This document shows, one piece after another, positions 1-4,660 of a stretch of DNA of 5,394 bases. Both the position numbers and the translations under genes were made by a program. Location: assembly GCA_964524065.1 (NCBI GenBank), contig CAZGCB010000137.1, positions 1 to 5,394 of the forward strand. Reading direction: 5' to 3'. The stretch's first letter is position 1, and the number at the start of each line of letters is the position of its first letter. This stretch comes from CAZADA01 sp964524065. Its GTDB lineage: Bacteria > Pseudomonadota > Alphaproteobacteria > Caulobacterales > Maricaulaceae. The notes below the pieces were generated by a model that searched no databases, was not told where the DNA came from, and worked only from the letters and a program-made list of their open reading frames with translations.

Positions 1-346
1 GCGGAATTTGGAAGAAGGCGGCTCGCTAACCATCATCGCCACGGCGCTCATCGACACCGGATCGCGCATGGACGAAGTGATCTTCGAGGAGTTCAAAGGC
101 ACCGGCAACAGCGAGATTGTGCTGGACCGCAAAGTCGCCGATAAGCGCGTCTTCCCGTCCATGGATGTCACCAAGTCCGGCACCCGGAAGGAAGAGCTGC
201 TCGTGGACAAACAGGTGCTGCAGAAAATGTACGTGCTGCGCCGGATCCTCAACCCGATGGGCACCCAGGACGCCATCGAGTTCCTCTTGGACAAACTCCG
301 TCAGAACAAAAATAATGACGAGTTCTTCCAGAGCATGAACACCTAG
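1..346 (+). CDS. rho: Transcription termination factor Rho, C-terminal part (5' end outside window)
   Basis: The frame is open from the first bases (codons from base 2: R-N-L-E-E-G-G-S) to TAG at 344-346, giving about 114 residues. They match the end of the Rho ATPase domain closely. Recognisable blocks are GGSLTIIATALIDTGS, MDEVIFEEFKGTGN, RVFPSMDV, SGTRKEELL and NPMGTQDAIEFL, ending in NDEFFQSMNT. Rho is a hexameric RNA-dependent ATPase helicase that binds nascent C-rich RNA and releases RNA polymerase. This segment belongs to the RecA-like motor domain and its C-terminal helices; the RNA-binding N-terminal domain and the Walker motifs lie upstream of the window. The tail has the usual family length and shows no damage. 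The next gene downstream is convergent, so rho ends its transcription unit here. Identification is by recalled similarity to the E. coli protein and is very secure. Confidence 0.97.
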   Translation, partial: RNLEEGGSLTIIATALIDTGSRMDEVIFEEFKGTGNSEIVLDRKVADKRVFPSMDVTKSGTRKEELLVDKQVLQKMYVLRRILNPMGTQDAIEFLLDKLRQNKNNDEFFQSMNT

Positions 347-358
347 GCGGCGTCAGAC

Positions 359-397
359 ACCGCCCGCAATGACGCTAGTCAGCGGCTAACGGGCGGT
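359..397. terminator. Nested inverted repeat between convergent rho and phosphodiesterase genes, candidate bidirectional terminator
   Basis: ACCGCCCG (359-366) and CGGGCGGT (390-397) form a perfect 8-bp inverted repeat. Inside the 23-nt loop, TGAC (370-373) and GTCA (378-381) form a second small stem. A competing stem pairs GGCGG (346-350) with CCGCC (360-364). The element overlaps the TAG stop (386-388) of the minus-strand gene. Neither strand has a T-tract after the stem, so this is not a classical intrinsic terminator. It may be a roadblock or 3'-end stabilising structure at a convergent junction. Confidence 0.35.
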
Positions 398-1348
398 TGA
401 ACATGCTACAATGTCGTCCGCTGGATCATCGGCCGCCGCTAGCGCTTGGAGGGCGAGCAAAGGCGCGTCGCTGGCGATGACATCCACCCCCGTGGCGGCG
501 ATCCGGCGATAGTGATCGACATCCCCGCTTGCGGCGATTTGATCATCGATGGAGTCGCCAAAGCCTAGCGTTCCAAAGCTGCTGAGCACGCCGACCTCAT
601 CGAGCGCCGCCACCAAATCCGGCTTTTCCTCACCAAATCCGGTCCACACAAGCGTGCGGCTCGCAGGCAGCCCCCCCTGCTCCAACCGAGAGAGATCGGG
701 TACCGCGTCGAGGCTGGCGGACACCATCGCATCAGGATGCAAATCGGCGATTTCGAGGGCCGCCTCGAGCGAATAGGTGATGAAAATCACATGGTCGAAC
801 GCGTCCGCTTGCGCGACGACTTCGACCACAGGCGCAAAGGCTCCGCGCCGTTTGATGTCCAGCTGTAGGATGGCGCGTCCGCGCGCCCACTGCAGCGCTT
901 CCGCCAGCGTGGGGATGGGAAAGCCCGTCAACTGACCTTCATTGTCCTTCAAACGACAATCGCGCACAGCCCGCGCCGTGGTGTCGTCCAGCGCGCCGGT
1001 GCAAGTCGTGGTGCGCGCCAAATCGCGGTCGTGCAGCAGCATCAGAACGCCGTCGGCGGTGCTGCGCACGTCCACTTCCAACACAGCCGGCCCGGCCGCC
1101 GCGATGCGCTTGAACGTGGCGATGGCGTTTTCTGGATAACCCGGTCCTGGCCCGCCGCGATGCGCGGAGATGAGCGTCACACCCTCGTCCTGCAAGCAGC
1201 TGAGAAACTGGGGCAGCCCCACCGTGCGTGCATCCATGGGAACAGCCGAAGCGCGCTCATCCGTGTCGTCGCGACCATCGGACTGGACCGCGTACAGCGT
1301 CAGAGCCGCCGCCAAAACCACCACCGCTCCGCCCCATCGCACCAGCAT
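386..1348 (-). CDS. Glycerophosphodiester phosphodiesterase family protein, N-terminally membrane-anchored or exported
   Basis: The family hydrolyses glycerophosphodiesters to glycerol-3-phosphate and an alcohol. Numbered from the longest start (TTG at 1390, 334 aa), the hallmarks are HRGG at 77-80, PEN at 86-88, LEVDVR at 104-109 (Glu105 and Asp107 as metal ligands), LLHD with His120, and LQLDIK at 175-180. His77 and His120 correspond to the catalytic histidines. The usual Glu of the E-x-K motif is Asp178 here, which still can bind metal. A hydrophobic stretch at about 20-35 (GGAVVVLAAALTLYA) follows basic residues and has no lipobox Cys, so it is an uncleaved anchor or a Sec signal. Cys130 and Cys145 could form a disulfide in the periplasm. 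Start choice: the TTG at 1390 has no Shine-Dalgarno site. ATGs at 1372, 1360 and 1348 are in frame, and the last has GGGG six bases upstream and gives a compact signal (MLVRWGG...), so I use it. The family is secure; the substrate and exact start are not. Confidence 0.9.
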   Translation of the reverse strand: MLVRWGGAVVVLAAALTLYAVQSDGRDDTDERASAVPMDARTVGLPQFLSCLQDEGVTLISAHRGGPGPGYPENAIATFKRIAAAGPAVLEVDVRSTADGVLMLLHDRDLARTTTCTGALDDTTARAVRDCRLKDNEGQLTGFPIPTLAEALQWARGRAILQLDIKRRGAFAPVVEVVAQADAFDHVIFITYSLEAALEIADLHPDAMVSASLDAVPDLSRLEQGGLPASRTLVWTGFGEEKPDLVAALDEVGVLSSFGTLGFGDSIDDQIAASGDVDHYRRIAATGVDVIASDAPLLALQALAAADDPADDIVACSTAR

Positions 1349-1390
1349 CACGCACCCCATCGCATGTCCCATTGCGGTGGTGGTAGCCAA

Positions 1391-1513
1391 TCAGCGCGTC
1401 TGACGAAAGGCCAAACTCTCGGCTGCAGACCGTGTGTCAGAGCGCGAGGAACGCGAGGCGTCACGCCCCGCGCCCTTCGCCTCAGGTATGTTAAACTCCA
1501 ACGCTTAAGGAAA
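1391..1513 (-). other. Intergenic gap between beta-helix gene and phosphodiesterase gene with a GC-rich inverted repeat
   Basis: The gap contains GAGGCG (1455-1460) pairing with CGCCTC (1478-1483) across 17 nt, with a smaller GGCG-TCA-CGCC stem nested at 1457-1467. GCGAGG is also repeated directly at 1444-1449 and 1453-1458. There is no T-run after the stem on either strand, so any terminator role for the upstream beta-helix gene is weak. I see no convincing -35/-10 pair for the phosphodiesterase gene. Confidence 0.3.
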
Positions 1514-3127
1514 TTACGGCGTCTTTTCCTGGGCGCCCGGCTCGCAGCCGGCGACGCCGTCGCCATCGCTGTCGATGGGGCGGGTGTAGCCACGTTGGCT
1601 CATGCCCGTGCGGCAGCCCGAAGCGCTGGCCGGCAGCGCGTCAAGGCGTCCCAAGCCCATCGGCAGCATGGGCGTGAACCCGCCCAAATCCACGAGAGTG
1701 CTGTTGAGCGTAGCGACATCAGACAGGGTCAGATCCGTGCCCAAGGCGTCGATCGTGCAGGTATTATTGGACGACGGTCTGCCGCCGAGAGTGTGGAATA
1801 CGTTGCCACCGAGCGAGGTGATGTTGCCACTGCAGTCAATCTCATTGGCTTGGAAATGGCTGTTTTGCACACGTGTCCTGCCGTATGAACTGAGCGCGAC
1901 CCCGGCCCCTGGTGTAGCATAGGTGTTGCGAGCGATCGTTACGAAACGCAGCGTCATATCGCCCTCATTACGGACGATTTGCGGCGCCACGTCGGGGCGG
2001 TTTTGAACAATGCTGGTGGCCTCGATCGTCATCGTGGCGTCCCGCCGGTTGGCGATGGCGGATCCTGCGCGACCGGCATTGCGTGTGAACAAGGAGCGGG
2101 TGATGGTCGCATCCGCGTCATAATCGTTCATGATCGCGCCGCCCTTCCACGCCCAGTTCCAAATGAACGCGGTTTCCGTGGCGATGAGACTGCCGCTGTT
2201 GAAGATGGCGCCGCCATGATTGATAGCGCCCCCGCCGGCTTCCAGACCGCCATAGGTTGTGTTTTCCACCAAGGCGACGCCCCGCAGCGCTAAAGAACCT
2301 TGATTAAGGATGGCGCCGCCGGGTTCGTCGGTCACGCGCCCGCCAGTGAGCATCATATGCCCCAGGCTGACCAACCCATCGGCTGAGCGTGGCGTGGTGA
2401 TTTCAAAGATGCGCGAATTCTCGCCGGCGTCGATCTTGGCGATGAAATCGTCCTTGTCCTCATCATCGCGCAGAAACTCTGACACGGCCGTTGTGTCCGT
2501 GGGGTCATCGGTGTTCAAAGCGCGCATGATCGACGCATTGGTGAGGCGCCCGCCTTCTTCCTTCGCCGGGCCGCGGATGGTCACGGGCTGCGTGATATCG
2601 AGATCCCCATAATAAGCGTCAGCAGTGACGCCCTCCTCATTCGCGCGGAGCGTGAGGCGATAGCGCTTGTTCTCCAGCAGGATAACGTCCGCTTCCGGCG
2701 TCGCGTTCGCCTCCATCACCGCCGCGCGTAGCGTGCAGACTGGTTCGGTGGAGCCGGGGATCAGCGCATCGCATATGCCGTCGCCTGGCGTTTGATCCAC
2801 GGCGTCGACAGTGCTGGTGACCACAAAGGTGTGCGCGCCTGTGGTCCCCAGCAGGGCGCAGTCCTCCGGCACGCCCAAAATCGGGCGACGGAACGCACCG
2901 CTGCGCGGCGCACGCGTAATGTTGCGGAGGGGGCCAAATTTAACCGTATACTGATATTCAATCACGGATTGACAACGATCCGGCGTAAACTCGAGGCCAT
3001 ATTTGTCGTCCGGCCCTTCCGTCATCACTTGAGCCGGCTGGCCGTCAATCTCCACACGCACTTCGTCCACATTTGCGACGCCGCGTTCGCGGACATTCAC
3101 CAGCAGCGCGTGTGTGTTGGGCGTCAC
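1514..3127 (-). CDS. CSLREA / right-handed beta-helix / choice-of-anchor Q domain surface protein
   Basis: This 537-residue frame runs from GTG 3127 to TAA 1514-1516. Residues ~1-90 look like an Ig-like beta-sandwich. Residues ~100-142 are a CSLREA-type domain (TFVVTSTVDAVDQTPGDGIC, then CTLRAAVMEANA, with Cys119 and Cys131). Residues ~145-430 are right-handed beta-helix rungs rich in GGAI, NxG and IxxTxF units. Residues ~420-533 match the choice-of-anchor Q tail: DCSGNITSLGGNVF, QRGYTRPIDSDGDGVAGCEPGA; the DSDGDG run may bind calcium. Such proteins are exported or surface-attached, usually of unknown ligand; parallel beta-helices often bind or cleave polysaccharide, but no catalytic site is evident. 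An acidic insert (~203-236) interrupts the helix. GTG 3127 has no ribosome site and the frame lacks a signal peptide. In the same frame upstream, an ATG at 3223 with a strong ribosome site and a signal peptide is separated by a single TGA (3170-3172). The gene may therefore be a nonsense mutant, or the base may be a sequencing error. Confidence 0.85.
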   Translation of the reverse strand: MTPNTHALLVNVRERGVANVDEVRVEIDGQPAQVMTEGPDDKYGLEFTPDRCQSVIEYQYTVKFGPLRNITRAPRSGAFRRPILGVPEDCALLGTTGAHTFVVTSTVDAVDQTPGDGICDALIPGSTEPVCTLRAAVMEANATPEADVILLENKRYRLTLRANEEGVTADAYYGDLDITQPVTIRGPAKEEGGRLTNASIMRALNTDDPTDTTAVSEFLRDDEDKDDFIAKIDAGENSRIFEITTPRSADGLVSLGHMMLTGGRVTDEPGGAILNQGSLALRGVALVENTTYGGLEAGGGAINHGGAIFNSGSLIATETAFIWNWAWKGGAIMNDYDADATITRSLFTRNAGRAGSAIANRRDATMTIEATSIVQNRPDVAPQIVRNEGDMTLRFVTIARNTYATPGAGVALSSYGRTRVQNSHFQANEIDCSGNITSLGGNVFHTLGGRPSSNNTCTIDALGTDLTLSDVATLNSTLVDLGGFTPMLPMGLGRLDALPASASGCRTGMSQRGYTRPIDSDGDGVAGCEPGAQEKTP

Positions 3128-3169
3128 CTTGTGTTCGAAGGACGTTTGTAGGTCGCGGATTTCGACGGC

Positions 3170-3223
3170 TCAGCCGCCGCCTGCCAGGCCGCCCGCGATG
3201 GCGGCCGCAAGGACTAAGCGCAT
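3170..3223 (-). pseudogene. Severed signal peptide of the beta-helix protein: start codon through in-frame TGA
   Basis: On the minus strand, ATG 3221-3223 opens a frame reading MRLVLAAAIAGGLAGGG and then TGA at 3170-3172. The same frame continues AVEIRDLQTSFEHK into the GTG at 3127 and the 537-residue protein. The 17 residues have a basic n-region and a hydrophobic, small-residue h/c-region, as in a Sec signal. If TGA replaced TGC or TGT, a Cys would follow GGG and the protein would be a candidate lipoprotein, although Gly at -3 is not a canonical lipobox residue. If it replaced TGG, the residue would be Trp. Either way, one base restores an exported protein of about 569 aa. Confidence 0.7.
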
Positions 3224-3227
3224 GGTG

Positions 3228-3237
3228 TCCCCCTTCT
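3228..3237 (-). promoter_or_regulatory. Strong Shine-Dalgarno site for the ATG at 3223
   Basis: Read on the minus strand, AGAAGGGGGA is followed by ACACC to complete the spacing to ATG 3223. The G-run ends five bases before the start. This is the best ribosome site for the beta-helix gene and contrasts with GTG 3127, which has none. It is the main reason to take 3223 as the ancestral start. Confidence 0.7.
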
Positions 3238-3253
3238 GCGATGCTGAGGAACA

Positions 3254-3280
3254 CGATTAACCATTTCAATGCGAGGTCAA
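3254..3280 (-). promoter_or_regulatory. Weak candidate promoter for the beta-helix gene
   Basis: On the minus strand TTGACC (3280-3275) resembles a -35 box. Fifteen bases later TAATCG (3259-3254) is a poor -10 box, about 30 bases before the ATG at 3223. The spacing is short, so this is tentative. The rest of the 130-bp gap after the hydrolase gene holds only a weak TGATC/GATCA stem (3311-3327) and no T-run. Confidence 0.2.
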
Positions 3281-3353
3281 GGCGCCCTCGACCATTGGCG
3301 CTAGGGAATCTGATCCTGCGCCGATCACCGACTCTTGTCGTGGATAGTCCGTA

Positions 3354-4055
3354 TCAAGATAAATGGCGCTTCAGAAACGCCATGGTGCGCTCATTAGCCA
3401 AGGCGGCGTCGCCGGCATGGAAGTGCTCCCCCCCCTCGCGTGCGAAGGCGTGGTCACGTTCGGCGTAGGTGTGAAGGGTGACTTGCGGGTGGTTGTGCAG
3501 CGCTTCGGTCACCAGGGACTGGGCCTCTGGCGGCACGAATTTGTCTTTTGTCGCCATGTGAAGCATGTACGGCGCGGCGATGCGATCCGCCTCGCCCAGC
3601 CGATCTTGCAGCGACACGGCGTAATAGGAGACGGATGCGTCCACATCCGTGCGCGCCGCGGTGAGATAGGACAACAGGCCGCCGAGGCAGTATCCCACCG
3701 CCCCCACTTTGCCCGTGCACGCGCCATGATCACGCAGCGCCGCAATGGACGCGCCAATATCGTCGATGCCGGCGTCCACATCAAAGCTGTTGAACAGCGC
3801 GAAGGCGCGATCCCATTCCTCTTGCGTGTGATCGGTGAGGACGATGTTGGGCTCGATCCGCCAAAACAAGTCCGGACACAGCGCCACAAATCCCTCGCGG
3901 GCCAGCCCGTCACAGATCTGACGCATCACGGTGTTGACGCCGAAGATCTCCTGGAGCACCACGATGCCAGGGCCGGCGCCTGTCAGACCGGGGCGGGCGA
4001 GATACCCCGAGAATGTGCCATGGCCCGTGGTGATCTCGATGGTGTGGCCGCTCAT
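3354..4055 (-). CDS. Dienelactone hydrolase family protein (alpha/beta-hydrolase, Cys-Asp-His triad)
   Basis: The 233-residue product has the normal family length. Dienelactone hydrolases open dienelactone to maleylacetate in chloroaromatic breakdown; most genomic homologues have unknown ester or lactone substrates. The catalytic residues fall at the same numbers as in the classical Pseudomonas enzyme: Glu36 in QEIFG, the nucleophile Cys123 in GYCLGG, Asp171 in ATKDKFVPP and His202 in RDHAFA. Arg206 of the substrate carboxylate site is present, but the position of the second such Arg (81) is Trp, with an Arg two residues later (EEWDRAF). There is no signal peptide, so it is cytosolic. The ATG at 4055-4053 is supported by GGAGGGG (4067-4061) five bases upstream. 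No aromatic-degradation genes are adjacent, so a chlorocatechol role is unlikely. It shares its strand with the beta-helix gene 130 bp downstream and diverges from the DUF6489-like gene. Confidence 0.93.
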   Translation of the reverse strand: MSGHTIEITTGHGTFSGYLARPGLTGAGPGIVVLQEIFGVNTVMRQICDGLAREGFVALCPDLFWRIEPNIVLTDHTQEEWDRAFALFNSFDVDAGIDDIGASIAALRDHGACTGKVGAVGYCLGGLLSYLTAARTDVDASVSYYAVSLQDRLGEADRIAAPYMLHMATKDKFVPPEAQSLVTEALHNHPQVTLHTYAERDHAFAREGGEHFHAGDAALANERTMAFLKRHLS

Positions 4056-4075
4056 GCTCGCCCCTCCGCTTGTGT

Positions 4076-4106
4076 CCGATCCCGCATCTGCGAAGAGAGG
4101 GATCGG
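4076..4106. promoter_or_regulatory. Inverted repeat upstream of the hydrolase gene, possible operator
   Basis: CCGATCCC (4076-4083) and GGGATCGG (4099-4106) are a perfect 8-bp inverted repeat with a 15-nt spacer. It starts about nine bases upstream of the hydrolase Shine-Dalgarno site and lies in the 163-bp gap between divergent genes. The arm spacing centre-to-centre is 23 bp, roughly two helical turns, which suits a dimeric regulator. It could equally form a hairpin in the hydrolase leader RNA. No regulator gene is adjacent. Confidence 0.35.
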
Positions 4107-4109
4107 GCG

Positions 4110-4174
4110 CGCCGTTTGGGCGCCAGGAATATAAGTGTTGCTGAGTCATATTGCTGTTCTGAGCAAGTGCAAAC
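4110..4174 (-). promoter_or_regulatory. AT-richer part of divergent region with weak promoter-like boxes
   Basis: This is the only AT-richer stretch between the hydrolase and DUF6489-like genes. On the minus strand TTGCAC (4172-4167) and TATGAC, 16 bases later (4150-4145), make a plausible but weak promoter for the hydrolase. A second -10-like TATATT lies at 4133-4128 without a matching -35. On the plus strand TATAAG (4130-4135) is -10-like, but no -35 is visible. Promoters for both genes probably sit here, though exact sites cannot be fixed by eye. Confidence 0.2.
4151..4166 (+). promoter_or_regulatory. Small leader hairpin upstream of the DUF6489-like gene
   Basis: TTGCT (4151-4155) and AGCAA (4162-4166) form a perfect 5-bp stem with a six-base loop. 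It lies just upstream of the hairpin that covers the ribosome site, so the leader may contain two consecutive stem-loops. If transcription starts downstream of this point the stem is irrelevant. Confidence 0.3.
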
Positions 4175-4184
4175 AAGCGATGAT

Positions 4185-4213
4185 GGCCTCCAAAGGCCGC
4201 CGCCTTTCGGAGG
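4185..4213 (+). promoter_or_regulatory. Leader hairpin that sequesters the Shine-Dalgarno site, with a competing smaller hairpin
   Basis: CCTCCAAAGG (4187-4196) pairs with CCTTT (4203-4207) plus GGAGG (4209-4213). That makes ten base pairs with one bulged C at 4208 and a six-base loop. The GGAGG arm is the core of the ribosome site for the ATG at 4219, so this fold would block initiation. A competing stem, GGCCT (4185-4189) with AGGCC (4194-4198) and loop CCAA, uses the same left-arm bases and would free the site. This is the layout of a translational switch or RNA thermometer; the trigger is unknown. Confidence 0.45.
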
Positions 4214-4218
4214 ACGAC

Positions 4219-4461
4219 ATGAAAGTCACGGTGAATGTGGAGTGCAGCCCCCAAGAAGCGCGCGCGTTTTTTGGTCTGCCGGATGTTACGCCGGTGAATG
4301 AGCGCGTGGTGGCTGAGGTGGTGAAACGCCTGGAGGCCAACATGGAGTTGGCCGATCCCACGGAGTTGATCAAGAACTGGACCAGTTATTCTGGTTTGTG
4401 GGCGGACAGTTTTTTGCAAATGCTGAGCGCCGCCACGGGCCAGGGTGGGGAGAAGAAATAG
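4219..4461 (+). CDS. Small conserved protein resembling the DUF6489 family
   Basis: The product has 80 residues, from ATG 4219 to TAG 4459-4461. GGAGGA (4209-4214) ends four bases before the ATG and decides the start; in-frame GTG 4135 and ATG 4180/4183 upstream have no ribosome site and add a non-conserved-looking extension. The sequence opens MKVTVNVECSPQEARAFFGLPDVTP, followed by an amphipathic helical part (RVVAEVVKRLEANMEL, PTELIKNW) and a short basic tail GGEKK. The EARAF-GLPDV-P signature recalls small alphaproteobacterial proteins filed as DUF6489, whose function is unknown; this assignment is from memory. There is no signal peptide or membrane segment, so it is probably cytosolic. 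It is divergent from the hydrolase gene and 199 bp upstream of the TPR-like gene, with a possible terminator between. Its leader hairpin suggests translational control. Confidence 0.82.
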   Translation: MKVTVNVECSPQEARAFFGLPDVTPVNERVVAEVVKRLEANMELADPTELIKNWTSYSGLWADSFLQMLSAATGQGGEKK

Positions 4462-4490
4462 CGCCCGCGCCCGCGCCTTATCCCCGCATC

Positions 4491-4510
4491 ACCGCGCGTC
4501 ATGGCGCGGT
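4491..4510 (+). terminator. Candidate weak intrinsic terminator after the DUF6489-like gene
   Basis: ACCGCGC (4491-4497) pairs perfectly with GCGCGGT (4504-4510) around a six-base loop (GTCATG). It starts 30 bases after the stop codon and is followed by TT, so the 3' edge reads GGTTTCG. The stem is strong but the U-tail is only three bases, so termination may be partial or Rho-assisted. Confidence 0.45.
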
Positions 4511-4560
4511 TTCGACGCCTAAACGCGGCCCAAACGAGGCCGGTGATCGCCGCTTCGGTG

Positions 4561-4620
4561 CGCCGCGGCCCGCTTTTGCGCCGGCGCCGCGGCGCCCTCG
4601 CCCGCGCATGGACGCCGCGG
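4561..4620. repeat. Three CGCCGCGG copies around a 14-bp perfect palindrome upstream of the TPR-like gene
   Basis: CGCCGCGG occurs at 4561-4568, 4585-4592 and 4613-4620. The first and third copies extend to an 11-base match (CGCCGCGGCCC). The middle copy lies inside GGCGCCGCGGCGCC (4583-4596), a perfect 14-bp palindrome. The surrounding 199-bp gap (4462-4660) is otherwise very GC-rich spacer; it also holds a GCGCCC hexamer repeated nearly three times at 4461-4477. In DNA this GC-rich such repeats may be chance, but the cluster is upstream of a start codon and could be regulatory or structural. Confidence 0.35.
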
Positions 4621-4660
4621 CCCCCCTGGGGCATGTTAGCGGCGTATCGGGGGATGCGGG

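Noticed and set aside
1455..1483. GC-rich inverted repeat after the beta-helix gene as an intrinsic terminator.
   Set aside because: There is no T-run after either arm and the loop is 17 bases, so it is listed only as a structural feature of the gap.
1031..1888. Plus-strand open frame spanning the phosphodiesterase start, the gap and the end of the beta-helix gene.
   Set aside because: It is antisense to two recognisable genes, has no domain signature and no ribosome site that I can support.
3140..3172. Possible selenocysteine insertion at the in-frame TGA of the beta-helix gene.
   Set aside because: Only a 4-bp GTCG/CGAC stem follows the TGA, with no convincing bacterial SECIS hairpin. A Sec residue at the end of a signal peptide would be without precedent that I know of.
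4135..4218. Longer start (GTG 4135) for the DUF6489-like protein.
   Set aside because: The extra 28 residues have no ribosome site and cross the leader hairpins. ATG 4219 has GGAGGA at good position and begins the conserved-looking MKVTV block.
3363..4301. Long plus-strand open frame opposite the dienelactone hydrolase.
   Set aside because: It is antisense to a gene with a clear triad and ribosome site. Its composition is rich in Arg, His and Gly, as expected for the mirror of a GC-rich gene.
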